Origin: Bacillus sp. FJAT-22090
GTDB lineage: Bacteria > Bacillota > Bacilli > Bacillales_A > Planococcaceae
DNA length: 64,000 nt
Reading direction: 5' to 3'
NCBI RefSeq assembly: GCF_007676755.1
Contig: NZ_VEBK01000009.1
Span: 105,747 to 169,746, forward strand
The notes below the pieces were generated by a model. It was not told the DNA's origin, made no database searches, and was given only the letters and a program-made list of their open reading frames with translations. Position 1 is the stretch's first letter. Each line of letters opens with the position of its first letter. This document shows, piece by piece, positions 23,067-31,617 of this stretch. The translations under genes were made by a program, and so were the position numbers.

Positions 23067-23684
23067 TTATTGCTCATCTTTGAGATTTTCTGTCTTATAA
23101 ACGTAATAGCCCTCATAATGATAACTTGCGTCGATGCCTTTCATATAAACTTCACGGTCATCGATCTTATCTGTAAGGGCTGCTTTAAGAAGAACTTTGA
23201 TTTCTACGTCCTTAATGGGGCTTCTTTCCATTGCAAGAAGGTAATCTTCTTTATCTACCTTGCTCCAATCGACAACCTGTCTCACTTCCCTTTTCAATAT
23301 GGTGTCAAGCCATATTCTTGCGCTTCTACCGTTACCTTCTCTGAAGGGATGAGCCACATTCATCTCAACATATTTTTCTATGATTTCATCAAAGGTTGAT
23401 TGTGGCATTTTTGCGATATTTTCAAGTGCAACCTCAAGGTACATAACGGGTGCGAAACGAAAACTGCCCTTTGCAATATTTACATAACGTATTTTTCCGG
23501 CAAAGTCATAAATTTCTCCGAACAGACACTTGTGAATTTCGGATAATGCCTTAAATGTTCCGACCTCAAATGTATTTAACAAACCCGATTCAAACATTTC
23601 AAGCGCTTTTTTCTTGCTGATTTTTTCCTCAACACGAGCAAGCTCCGATGAATCGGTAATCCCAAACTTGTTTTCTAAAGCCAT
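23067..23684 (-). CDS. Fic family protein (AMP-transferase fold)
   Basis: 205 residues. The Fic motif HPFREGNGR is intact at 112-120 with the catalytic His112. The flap segment GSFRFAPVMYLE lies near 73 and the DFAGKIR helix near 60. Fic enzymes transfer AMP or other phosphate-containing groups from nucleotides to protein hydroxyls; many are toxins restrained by an inhibitory helix. I see no clear inhibitory (S/T)xxxE(G/N) motif in the N terminus and no intact antitoxin gene beside it, so control is unclear. ATG 23684 follows GGGAGG. An upstream RhuM remnant reads through its ribosome binding site. Confidence 0.9.
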   Translation of the reverse strand: MALENKFGITDSSELARVEEKISKKKALEMFESGLLNTFEVGTFKALSEIHKCLFGEIYDFAGKIRYVNIAKGSFRFAPVMYLEVALENIAKMPQSTFDEIIEKYVEMNVAHPFREGNGRSARIWLDTILKREVRQVVDWSKVDKEDYLLAMERSPIKDVEIKVLLKAALTDKIDDREVYMKGIDASYHYEGYYVYKTENLKDEQ

Positions 23685-23976
23685 AACTTAATCCTCCCGT
23701 CAAATAAACATTTGTTTTAGCAGTGCTTTCTTCTGTTCTTTCAAACTCGTCTTGTTTCATACGCTCAATATCAATCTTGAATCCTATTTTAAGTATATTT
23801 TTGAATATACTCTTTAACACATCCGTTGCCCAAATACGAAACTTAGTCGCTTTTTGGGAATTCACGCGATAACCAACAGATATAATGGCATCCAAGTTGT
23901 AAAATTTCACTTCTTTAGTTTGTGTTTTCCCTTCAATAGCACCGTGCAGAGTGGTATGTGAAAATTCTGCACTCAT
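23629..23976 (-). pseudogene. Truncated RhuM-family gene
   Basis: The frame encodes HGAIEGKTQTKEVKFYNLDA, then IISVGYRVNSQKATKFRIWA, the core of RhuM/YgiM-like proteins often found near mobile or restriction islands. The normal N-terminal 70 or so residues and most of the C-terminal half are missing. After about residue 70 the sequence becomes unrelated and runs over the fic ribosome binding site into the first 15 codons of fic. The N-terminal break coincides with stem-loop copy 3 at 23984. It is almost surely inactive. Confidence 0.7.
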
Positions 23977-23983
23977 AGTGAGG

Positions 23984-24026
23984 GGTACCAGGTTCTAAAA
24001 CAATTTTTCAATGAGTACCTGGTACC
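23984..24026. repeat. 3' stem-loop repeat, copy 3
   Basis: GGTACCAGGTTCTAAAACAATT...GAGTACCTGGTACC lies 12 bases past the pentapeptide gene stop codon. The outer arm GGTACCAGGT/ACCTGGTACC is a perfect inverted repeat. Confidence 0.8.
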
Positions 24027-24038
24027 TTTTTTAAAAAA

Positions 24039-24890
24039 TCAGTTCATCCAATGCGAGGGTCTTTGTATATGAGAAGGCAATTTCGTTTTAACATCACCTT
24101 TAGCCGAATTAATTTGCATTTGTGTCAAAAACATACTGGTTGAAAGATCCGCTCCACTAAAATCAGCATCCCGCAAATCAGCACCAATAAAATTTACTGC
24201 TCTTAAATCTGCATTTCTTATATCACTAGCGATTAAATATGCTCCTCTAAAATCAATAGCCCTCAAGTCCTTGTTCTTTAATTTTTTCCCCATCCAATCA
24301 GCTCTTACATGATCAAAATCTTTGAGCTTTTTAGTACCAGATAACTTCGCAATTGCATTTTCTCTAATAGTATCACTCGCAACTGTAAGCAATTCATTCA
24401 ATGAAAATCGGTACATCACCAAATCCAGTGATAATAATTCATCGGCATTCAATTTGGTTAAATTCCGTAAACCATTTAATTTCTGGTCCAACTCAACAGA
24501 CAGGGCACTTGGAATATCGTAGGACAAGGCTTCTGCAGTATAGGCAATCATTTCATGGATTTGTTCCATTATGGGAAACACTTGGAACATTTTTTCTCTA
24601 GTTTCAGGATTATCTCGCCAACTTTTCCCGTTAAAAGTAACCTGAGAAACGACTTGTCCAGCACCTAAACAGTCAAATACTGTGCAGCCTTTAAAACCTT
24701 TTTCTCTTAACTGACTATGAACTTGGCAACTATAATCAGATTGTAAATTCATGCAGGGTGTACCTGCAGGTTTGTTAAGACGAAAATCACTCGAAGCAAT
24801 AATATTGAGTGCTGTGCAGCAGAGTCCAAAGCATTTCGAACAATCCGCTGTTAAAGTTTCTCTTATATTTTTAGCTGTTTCATTAACCAT
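24039..24890 (-). CDS. Pentapeptide-repeat protein with Cys-rich N-terminal domain
   Basis: 283 residues. The C-terminal part (about 205-255) has pentapeptide repeats of A(D/N)Lxx type: LRAIDFRGAYLIASDIRNAD, LRAVNFIGADLRDADFSGAD. They should form a right-handed beta helix. The N terminus has the cluster CSKCFGLCC (18-26), then C46, C55, GFKGCTVFDCLGAGQ (C69 and C74), suggesting a metal or iron-sulfur site like that of YkgJ-type proteins. The middle is helical. A similar architecture is seen in other Bacilli and in actinobacteria, function unknown. A scrap of its 3' end is duplicated at 22.9 kb, on the other side of fic. Confidence 0.85.
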   Translation of the reverse strand: MVNETAKNIRETLTADCSKCFGLCCTALNIIASSDFRLNKPAGTPCMNLQSDYSCQVHSQLREKGFKGCTVFDCLGAGQVVSQVTFNGKSWRDNPETREKMFQVFPIMEQIHEMIAYTAEALSYDIPSALSVELDQKLNGLRNLTKLNADELLSLDLVMYRFSLNELLTVASDTIRENAIAKLSGTKKLKDFDHVRADWMGKKLKNKDLRAIDFRGAYLIASDIRNADLRAVNFIGADLRDADFSGADLSTSMFLTQMQINSAKGDVKTKLPSHIQRPSHWMN

Positions 24891-25026
24891 TTTTTAAACC
24901 TCTTTTAAACTTTCTACTATGATTCTAATGTACATTGTTCCTTCATAATCTGTCCCGTTTATAAAAAGTGAGCGCTGATCTTGTTTCAAGAAAAGCGCAC
25001 GTTTGGTGAATATAAGCGAAGATAGC

Positions 25027-25067
25027 GGGTTCTTAAACAATTTTAAATTGTTTTAGAACCTGGCACC
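25027..25067. repeat. 3' stem-loop repeat, copy 4
   Basis: GGGTTCTTAAACAATTT-TAAATTGTTTTAGAACC with TGGCACC beyond. It lies 13 bases past the rlmD stop codon and matches the other copies best in the TTTTAGAACCTGGCACC arm. Confidence 0.8.
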
Positions 25068-25079
25068 ACTTAGAACCTT

Positions 25080-26441
25080 CTATTTTAATTCAAGCCACGC
25101 CACACACTCCACGTGCGTTGTCTGTGGAAACATATCCACCGGTTGAACTTCCATCGTTTTATAACCACCATCTTCTAAAATACGCAAATCACGGGCAAGT
25201 GTTGCTGGATTACATGATACATAAACTACACGCGAAGGTCTTTGCTCAATGATTGTCGTAAGCAACGCTTCGTCACAGCCTTTTCTAGGTGGATCTACGA
25301 CTAGCACATCTGCTGTTTTACCTTCCTTATACCATTTCGGGATGACTTCTTCTGCAGGGCCTGCTTCAAAATAAGTATTATCAAACCCATTAAGCTCTGC
25401 GTTTCGTTTCGCATCTTCAATTGCTTGAGGAACTATTTCTACACCTAGTACTTGCTTTGCTTGTTGTGCCAGGAATAACGAAATTGTTCCAATTCCACAA
25501 TACGCGTCAATTACTGTTTCATTTCCAGAGAGCTGCGCATAATCGAGTGCTTGTTTATATAGCACCTCCGTTTGCACAGGATTCACTTGATAAAATGATC
25601 GTGCGGAAATTTCGAATCGAACGTCACCAATTAAATCTTCAATCACTGCTTTACCCCAAAGTACATTCGTTTCGTCTCCGAAAATAACGTTTGTATTGCG
25701 TGTGTTTACGTTTTGGACGATAGAAGCAACATTTGGTTCAACTGTGCGGATTAACTCAATGATCGCTTCTTTTTTGGACAGTTTCGCATGCTTGGTAACA
25801 AGAACGACCATCACTTCGCCAGTTGCACGTCCCGTTCTAACAACAAGATGACGTAATTGCCCTTTTTTCGTTTCTTCATTATAAGGGATTAAATCTAGCT
25901 CCAATGCTTTTTCTTTCACTGCACGCATTAATCGATCTGCTTCATCTGATTGGATTAAACAAGTATTCGTATCCGCAATACGATGAGACTTGGATTGATA
26001 AAAACCAGCAAGTACTTGTCCATCTTCTAAAGCAAACGGTATTTGAGATTTATTACGATATTCCCATGGTTTCTCCATTCCTTTTGTAGGAAGGACAGGT
26101 ACATCGATTTTGCCGATACGCTTCATCACATTTCGCACCATATTCTCTTTCCAAGCAAGCTGTCCCTCGTATGATAAATGCTGTAATTGACATCCTCCGC
26201 ATTCTCCAAATACTGGACATGGGGCATCTACGCGGAATGGGGAAGGCGCTATGATATTCTTTAACTTTGCAAACCCATAGTTTTTCAATGTTTTTAATAC
26301 ATGTACTTCGGCTGTTTCATTCGGTAATCCACCTTGTATGAATAAGGGATAACCGTCAACTTTTGCAACTCCTGCACCGTCATGGGTTAAATCTTCAATA
26401 TGAACTGTTAACTGATCATTCTTTTTTACGGGTGTGTTCAC
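25080..26441 (-). CDS. rlmD: 23S rRNA (uracil-C5)-methyltransferase, RlmD/RlmCD type
   Basis: 453 residues from GTG 26441 (behind CGGAG); an upstream in-frame extension of 28 codons has no support. A TRAM domain is at about 8-60, then an iron-sulfur cluster region [15 protein letters not shown] near 78. A Rossmann methyltransferase domain follows, with [14 protein letters not shown] near 313, the VVDPPRKGC motif near 383 and the catalytic cysteine in [14 protein letters not shown] near 410. The Bacillus homologue YefA methylates U747 and U1939 of 23S rRNA using SAM. In B. subtilis it lies next to yerQ/dgkB; here cyd and other genes separate them. Confidence 0.94.
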   Translation of the reverse strand: MNTPVKKNDQLTVHIEDLTHDGAGVAKVDGYPLFIQGGLPNETAEVHVLKTLKNYGFAKLKNIIAPSPFRVDAPCPVFGECGGCQLQHLSYEGQLAWKENMVRNVMKRIGKIDVPVLPTKGMEKPWEYRNKSQIPFALEDGQVLAGFYQSKSHRIADTNTCLIQSDEADRLMRAVKEKALELDLIPYNEETKKGQLRHLVVRTGRATGEVMVVLVTKHAKLSKKEAIIELIRTVEPNVASIVQNVNTRNTNVIFGDETNVLWGKAVIEDLIGDVRFEISARSFYQVNPVQTEVLYKQALDYAQLSGNETVIDAYCGIGTISLFLAQQAKQVLGVEIVPQAIEDAKRNAELNGFDNTYFEAGPAEEVIPKWYKEGKTADVLVVDPPRKGCDEALLTTIIEQRPSRVVYVSCNPATLARDLRILEDGGYKTMEVQPVDMFPQTTHVECVAWLELK

Positions 26442-26526
26442 TTTATATCTCCGTTCTAGTTTTGATTGATTTATTATACCAAAAATGAGGGGTCTTTTGG
26501 TGACTGACCGTCTTTCTTCCCTCATT

Positions 26527-26559
26527 AAAAACAGACGCCATAATGACGTCTGTTTTAAG
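26527..26559 (-). terminator. Terminator after the alarmone synthetase gene
   Basis: AAACAGACG-TCATTATGG-CGTCTGTTTTTAA on the minus strand, 17 bases past the stop. Confidence 0.88.
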
Positions 26560-26575
26560 AAATCTTGTATTTATC

Positions 26576-27313
26576 TTACTCGCTATCTATCATTCCTAAG
26601 AATGCTGCTGGAATAGTTACTTGTTGGTTTTTAACTATTAACTGAGTTAGCTCATCGATTGTTTCTACCTTATTTTCGTCTTTAATAATTTTAATCTCGT
26701 TATGCAGTCGTTCCATCTTTCGATCTAGTGCGTATGCCGAATCAGCAGCTTCTTTTAGTTCTTTTAATAATCTTTCCGGCACGAACTGATCATATTTATA
26801 AAAGATTTTATGTTCTAAGCTTGCCCAAAAGTCCATCGCTATCGTACGGATTTGCACTTCTACTGTCACAAGTTCCTTACTATCAGACATAAAAACAGGA
26901 ATTTCTATAAGTAAGTGTAAACTTTTATATCCATTGTTCTTAGGATGCTGTATATAGTCTTTTACTTTTAATATAGTGAGATCACTTTGGTTTTGTAGCA
27001 TTTCATAAATTTGATAGATATCGGAGATAAACGAACAAGTAATACGTAGTCCCGCAATATCCTTCACATTTTCTCGTATACTATTAACCGAAATGTCTTT
27101 CCCTTTTCGACTAAGCTTTTTAATAATGCTCTCAGGGGATTTCAATCGAGAGCTAGTATGTTCTATCGGATTGTATTCGTGAATCATTAAAAATTCTTCT
27201 TGAAGAATCTCGATCTTTGTCTCAAGTTCAGCTAATGCAAATTTATACATCAACATTAGACGTGTCATGTTTTTTCTCATTTGCTTAAATTGCTCTAGTT
27301 GTTCCGGATTCAT
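26576..27313 (-). CDS. Small alarmone synthetase (RelP/YwaC-like GTP pyrophosphokinase)
   Basis: 245 residues of RelA/SpoT-type synthetase only, with no HD hydrolase, TGS or ACT domains. The motifs are YNPIEHTSSRLKSPESI near 47, DIAGLRITCSFISDIY near 85, a G-loop HPKNNGYKSLHLLIEIP near 122 and the catalytic VEVQIRTIAMDFWASLEHK near 150. It makes (p)ppGpp from ATP and GTP or GDP, usually under cell-envelope or alkaline stress. The YNPIEHTSSRLKSPESI signature favours the RelP (YwaC) branch over RelQ. It follows the nucleotidase gene by about 75 bases and ends with its own terminator. Confidence 0.9.
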   Translation of the reverse strand: MNPEQLEQFKQMRKNMTRLMLMYKFALAELETKIEILQEEFLMIHEYNPIEHTSSRLKSPESIIKKLSRKGKDISVNSIRENVKDIAGLRITCSFISDIYQIYEMLQNQSDLTILKVKDYIQHPKNNGYKSLHLLIEIPVFMSDSKELVTVEVQIRTIAMDFWASLEHKIFYKYDQFVPERLLKELKEAADSAYALDRKMERLHNEIKIIKDENKVETIDELTQLIVKNQQVTIPAAFLGMIDSE

Positions 27314-27387
27314 ATGTTAGTACTCCTTCAATATGTGCCTGAAGAAATCATACCAAATTTATTTTCACTTAACAAAAATAATGTATA

Positions 27388-28101
27388 TTACTTTGTCTCC
27401 ACAGCTTTCGATTTGACGATTTCCACTAACTGATCCCATGTTTGAATTTCAAAAGTCGGGTGAATTGCTGTTATGTTATTCTTCATATGTGGGTTAAACC
27501 AGCAAGTATCAATACCAAAGTTGTTTCCACCTTGTATGTCAGATGTAAGAGAATCTCCAATCATCAATACACGAAATTTGTCGGAAATGTGAAGTTTATC
27601 TAGCGTGTATTCAAAGATTTCAGGTTGTGGCTTTTGATAGCCGGCTTCCTCCGAAGTAACAATTACTTCAAACACCTCTTTTAACGTAGATCCATTTATC
27701 CTTGCATGCTGTGCAATCGTGAAACCATTCGTTAATAGGGCAAATCTACAATCTGAAAGATTTGAAACCATTTCTGCTACGCCTTCAATCATATGAACTT
27801 CTTTTCCTAAGTTCTCTATGTATTTATGTCCAAAAACCTCCGCATTTATATCTAATGCTTCCTCTAGAAATAAACGTTTGAAACGCTCTACCTTCAATTC
27901 TGCTAGCGTTGTATGCCCCTGCTCCAAATCATCCCATAATACTTTACTAATAGCTTTATACTTATCAAAATAATCCTTCAAGCCATTTGGTAAGCCATAT
28001 TCTATAAACAATTGATGAAGCGCATTCTTCTCCGTCATGCCAAAATCGAATAATGTATCATCTAAATCAAATAGTAAAACATCGTATCTCAATTCCTTCA
28101 T
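27388..28101 (-). CDS. YjjG-type noncanonical pyrimidine nucleotidase (HAD superfamily)
   Basis: 237 residues. HAD motif I is LLFDLDDTLFDF (9-20), motif II is LLTNG near 120, motif III has the Lys in AGYQKPQPEIF near 148, and motif IV is MIGDSLTSDIQGG near 175. The helical cap between motif I and II is of the YjjG type. YjjG removes phosphate from pyrimidine nucleotides, including damaged ones, to keep them out of DNA. ATG 28101 lies 11 bases after the yitT gene ends, so the two are likely one transcript. Confidence 0.88.
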   Translation of the reverse strand: MKELRYDVLLFDLDDTLFDFGMTEKNALHQLFIEYGLPNGLKDYFDKYKAISKVLWDDLEQGHTTLAELKVERFKRLFLEEALDINAEVFGHKYIENLGKEVHMIEGVAEMVSNLSDCRFALLTNGFTIAQHARINGSTLKEVFEVIVTSEEAGYQKPQPEIFEYTLDKLHISDKFRVLMIGDSLTSDIQGGNNFGIDTCWFNPHMKNNITAIHPTFEIQTWDQLVEIVKSKAVETK

Positions 28102-28112
28102 CTCTTTTCTCT

Positions 28113-28988
28113 TTATTTCATTAATTCCTCTTCATCAAATCTTGCTTTGGAAAAACCTCGTCCTAGTATTTCAGATGCATTTAAGAAAATAACAAATGAA
28201 GTAGGCTCTTTTTCTAAAAGGAGTTTCTTAAAATATACTGCCTCTGATTGCTCTACTACACATAAAATCATCGTTTTTTCTTCGTTTGTGTAACCTCCTA
28301 ATGTCTTAATCTTAGTTAGTCCACGGTTAATCTCTTCTTTGATAATCGCTTGAATTTCTTCTTCTTTATCTGTAATAATGAGTACTAATTTAGTAGTAGA
28401 TGATTGTAATTGTACAAAATCGATTACTTTACTTGATACATAAATAGAAATCATCGCATATAAAGCTAACTCAAAATTAAAAACTAAGGCGGAGGTGATC
28501 ACAACTAATCCGTCTACGAGAAGTTGAGAAAACCCACTTGAAATACCTGTAAATTTCTTTAGGATTTGCGCTATCAATGCAGTACCACCAGTAGATCCAT
28601 TTCCCCGGTAAACGATACCTAAACCTACTCCAAGCATGATACCACCATAAATTGCTCCTAAAAGCGGATTATCAACCATTAGCTTAATATCAGCGGTCAA
28701 CCAAATAACTAAAGGTACAAATATTGTTCCAACAAGTGTTTTTACACTGAAATCCTTCCCTACAATAATCATTGCTAAGAACAATAGCGGAATATTGATA
28801 AGCCATTGTACATACGCCGGATTATATTTAAAAAGTTCGTAGAGAATTGTACTAATTCCCGAAACTCCTCCTGCTGCTAGCTTGGATGGCAATAAAAATA
28901 CATTGTATGCTAGTCCAATAAGTGATGCTCCAATTATTATTTGAACATATTCCATAATGGAAGTTTTTTTACTATTTGTTTTCACCAT
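28113..28988 (-). CDS. YitT family membrane protein (DUF161/DUF2179)
   Basis: 291 residues from ATG 28988 (MVKTNSKKTSIMEYVQ), which follows AGGGAG; the longer frame to 29084 lacks a site and overlaps the cyd terminator. Five membrane helices fill the first 180 residues, with the family segments LPSKLAAGGVSGISTILYEL and YRGNGSTGGTALIAQIL. The C-terminal cytoplasmic DUF2179 domain covers about 205-285 (RGLTKIKTLGGYTNEEKTM). The family is common in Firmicutes, with several paralogues per genome and no settled function. It is probably co-transcribed with the nucleotidase gene. Confidence 0.9.
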   Translation of the reverse strand: MVKTNSKKTSIMEYVQIIIGASLIGLAYNVFLLPSKLAAGGVSGISTILYELFKYNPAYVQWLINIPLLFLAMIIVGKDFSVKTLVGTIFVPLVIWLTADIKLMVDNPLLGAIYGGIMLGVGLGIVYRGNGSTGGTALIAQILKKFTGISSGFSQLLVDGLVVITSALVFNFELALYAMISIYVSSKVIDFVQLQSSTTKLVLIITDKEEEIQAIIKEEINRGLTKIKTLGGYTNEEKTMILCVVEQSEAVYFKKLLLEKEPTSFVIFLNASEILGRGFSKARFDEEELMK

Positions 28989-29084
28989 ATCACTTTTTCT
29001 CCCTTTTGTGTTTAAATGCTTAACCATTCTAACAAACTTTGAAGAATAATTTAATCGGATTTTAAATTTATTTTTATGAAACAC

Positions 29085-29111
29085 GAAAAAACCTCGGATA
29101 CCCGAGGCTTA
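29085..29111 (-). terminator. Terminator of the cyd operon
   Basis: On the minus strand GCCTCGG-GTAT-CCGAGG followed by TTTTTT, six bases past the cydS stop codon. Confidence 0.92.
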
Positions 29112-29116
29112 ATGTA

Positions 29117-29221
29117 CTATTTTTCCTTTACTGCTCCATCCTTAGAAGCCGCCCAAAAGGCTGTTATAATTGCCGCTATAAGCACGATAAACGGTGCGTA
29201 AAAAATTAAGAAATGTGTCAT
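29117..29221 (-). CDS. cydS: Cytochrome bd oxidase small subunit CydS
   Basis: 34 residues, MTHFLIFYAPFIVLIAAIIT then AFWAASKDGAVKEK: one membrane helix followed by a short charged tail. It sits 13 bases after cydB, with a GAGAGGAG ribosome binding site, just before the operon terminator. The position, length and the FLIxYAPxxV...AAFW pattern match the CydS subunit seen in the Geobacillus bd oxidase structure, where it packs on CydA near the hemes. It lies well below the usual length cut-off of gene finders, so it is easily missed. Confidence 0.85.
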   Translation of the reverse strand: MTHFLIFYAPFIVLIAAIITAFWAASKDGAVKEK

Positions 29222-29234
29222 ATTACTCCTCTCC

Positions 29235-30260
29235 TTATGCGTGATTGTCTTTTTTACCTCGTACATAATCTTTGTTGAATAAAAATAGACGTAACAACAA
29301 ATACAGAGATGGTATCAATAACGCGAGCCCTGCAATAAATGCAATTATGAGCGCAATTGCCATAGCCTCGTTCGTAAAACTATCATAAATCGTTAAATGT
29401 GGATACAGTAAATATGGTCGATGTGCGAATCCATAAGCAAAGAACGCTACGAGAAATTGTCCTCCCATCAGAACAAATGCCAATCCATAACTTCTTTTTT
29501 TAACCAAAAGCCAAACTGTTCCAACAAACAATAAAAACGATATGCCAAACGCCCACCAAATATCCAACATATTATTGTAATGCTCTGGATTATGGGAACG
29601 TAATTCCACTATAATCCCAGCTGCCGTTATGATAGTCGGCAATGCCCAAATAAGCGAATACTTTCGCATTAGCTTCGTTGCCTCAGTATCACCAGCCCTA
29701 TATGCATACCATGTCAAAAATACAGCGGAAATATAAAGTACAGCTGAAAGACTAAGTACAACAATAGCCCACGTCAAAGGACTCGTAAACAAGGCATGAT
29801 AATCGAGAGAAGGAGAGCCATTCACCATTTCAATAAATCCACCTTCTGAAATAGTTAGTACAATGGATAGCGCTGCAGGTATGAACAGACCAGCTAATCC
29901 GTACATAAACGAATATCCTTTATGTCCCCTTGAACCATATGTTTCAAATGCATAATAGGACCCTCGAATAGCAAGTAAAACTAAAGCAATACTCGCAGGT
30001 ACAAGCAATGTAGTCCCATAGTAAAATGCTGTTTTCGGAAAAAATCCTATCACACCTACAAAAAAGAAGACAAGAAATACATTTGTCACTTCCCAAACCG
30101 GTGATAAATATCGTTGTATAACATTCGTCAAAATATGTTGCCGTCCTGTAAGTAAACTATAGGCATTGAAAAAACCTGCTCCAAAATCGATAGATGCAAC
30201 GATCAAATAACCAAATAAGAAAGTCCAAAGTACTGTAATCCCAATGATTTCTAATGTCAT
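29235..30260 (-). CDS. cydB: Cytochrome bd ubiquinol/menaquinol oxidase subunit II, CydB
   Basis: 341 residues with about nine membrane helices. The start MTLEIIGITVLWTFLFGYLIVASIDFGAGFF... contains the family's FDFGAG-like segment. Further hallmarks are QRYLSPVWEVTNVFLVFFFV near 48 and RSYGLAFVLMGGQ near 253. It binds no haem itself but pairs with CydA to form the membrane oxidase that reduces oxygen with menaquinol at high affinity. Its ATG overlaps the cydA stop by four bases (ATGA), so translation is coupled. The length is normal for Bacillus. Confidence 0.95.
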   Translation of the reverse strand: MTLEIIGITVLWTFLFGYLIVASIDFGAGFFNAYSLLTGRQHILTNVIQRYLSPVWEVTNVFLVFFFVGVIGFFPKTAFYYGTTLLVPASIALVLLAIRGSYYAFETYGSRGHKGYSFMYGLAGLFIPAALSIVLTISEGGFIEMVNGSPSLDYHALFTSPLTWAIVVLSLSAVLYISAVFLTWYAYRAGDTEATKLMRKYSLIWALPTIITAAGIIVELRSHNPEHYNNMLDIWWAFGISFLLFVGTVWLLVKKRSYGLAFVLMGGQFLVAFFAYGFAHRPYLLYPHLTIYDSFTNEAMAIALIIAFIAGLALLIPSLYLLLRLFLFNKDYVRGKKDNHA

Positions 30261-31603
30261 GAGATATCAGCCCCCTTTTCAGCGTGGCGATCCTCTAACT
30301 CTTGTTCTACTGGATTTCTTCTAAACATACGAGTCAAAACGACTATACTGCCGACTCCAAGTATTAAATAAAGACCCGAAAATAAAATCAACATCGTATC
30401 CACATGTTCACTAGTCGTAGCCGCATCTTTTACGCGCATCAACCCTCTCAGTATCCACGGCTGCCTTCCCACTTCTGCAAGCCACCAGCCTGCCTCGATC
30501 GCTAGAATTGACAATGGTCCACCTAACACAATTAGCCATCGGAATAGTTTGGAATCGACGAACTTCCATTTCAGTTGTTTACCAAACCAATATGCTGCAG
30601 AAAGGACGGTCATCCAAACACCTATCGTCACCATCGCGTCAAACAAATAATGAATATATAGCGGGGGCACCTCATCCTTTGGGAATTCGTTTAATCCTGT
30701 TACTTCAGCGGTAGGATTAAAATGCGCTAATATACTTAAAGCAAACGGTATTTTAATGGCATATTTGACCTCTCCGTCCTTCAGAACTCCATATAATACT
30801 AACGGCGCTTTTCCCTCCGTTTCAAAATGCCATTCGGCAGCAGCCAATTTCTCTGGTTGATACTCCGCTAAGTATTTTCCCGAGAAGTCTCCAATAATTG
30901 CAGCTGCGATCGAAAATACAAGGCCTACTTTCATCGTTAAAAAGAGCGCTTTTTTATGATATATATGATTCGATCCTTTTAATAATCGGAAAGCGGCTAT
31001 AGCAGCTAAAACAAATGCAGCAGTCATATAGGCAGTAACTACAACATGTGCAACTTTAGTAGGCATCGCCGGATTGAACATTGCAAGTAGAGGGCTAATG
31101 TTCACCAATTCACCGTCTACTACATCAAATCCTTGTGGGGCGTTCATAAAAGCATTCACAATGGTTATAAAAACCGCAGATGCAGATGCCCCAATTGCTA
31201 CGGGAATAAGTAGTAGTAAGTGCTTTTTTTGATTCTCAAATCGATCCCATGTATATAAGTAAATACCGAGGAAAATAGCTTCAAAAAAGAATGCAAATGT
31301 TTCCATAAACAGCGGAAGAGCAATTATATTTCCTGCTAGTTCCATAAAGTTTGGCCATAACAGTGATAGCTGCATGCCGATGGCAGTTCCCGTCACTACC
31401 CCGACAGCGACTGTTATGACAAAGCCTCGTGCCCATCTTCTAGCCAGTAATATGTAATGTTCATCATTCTTTTTAATCCCAACCCACTGAGCGATCATAA
31501 TCATGAGTGGAACTCCGACACCAATGGTTGCATAAATAATATGAAAAGATAAAGTTAGCTCGGTCAATACACGGCTAAAAAATACAGCCTCTTCGTTTCC
31601 CAT
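30257..31603 (-). CDS. cydA: Cytochrome bd oxidase subunit I, CydA
   Basis: 448 residues with about nine helices. The haem-ligand His lies in LTLSFHIIYATIGVG near 18, the conserved acidic and arginine residues in METFAFFFEAIFLGIYLYTW near 100, and the signature GRQPWILRGLMRVKDAAT near 390. The Q loop after helix six is short, as in Firmicutes. It carries haems b558, b595 and d, and is the catalytic subunit for low-oxygen respiration. The start is ATG 31603; its ribosome binding site TAAGGAGGG overlaps the stop codon of a small upstream ORF. No cydCD genes follow. Confidence 0.96.
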   Translation of the reverse strand: MGNEEAVFFSRVLTELTLSFHIIYATIGVGVPLMIMIAQWVGIKKNDEHYILLARRWARGFVITVAVGVVTGTAIGMQLSLLWPNFMELAGNIIALPLFMETFAFFFEAIFLGIYLYTWDRFENQKKHLLLLIPVAIGASASAVFITIVNAFMNAPQGFDVVDGELVNISPLLAMFNPAMPTKVAHVVVTAYMTAAFVLAAIAAFRLLKGSNHIYHKKALFLTMKVGLVFSIAAAIIGDFSGKYLAEYQPEKLAAAEWHFETEGKAPLVLYGVLKDGEVKYAIKIPFALSILAHFNPTAEVTGLNEFPKDEVPPLYIHYLFDAMVTIGVWMTVLSAAYWFGKQLKWKFVDSKLFRWLIVLGGPLSILAIEAGWWLAEVGRQPWILRGLMRVKDAATTSEHVDTMLILFSGLYLILGVGSIVVLTRMFRRNPVEQELEDRHAEKGADIS

Positions 31604-31617
31604 TCAATTATCCCTCC

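Noticed and set aside
22077..24890. Prophage or integrative element
   Set aside because: No integrase, structural phage genes or attachment repeats are visible; the patch holds only a few accessory genes and short repeats.
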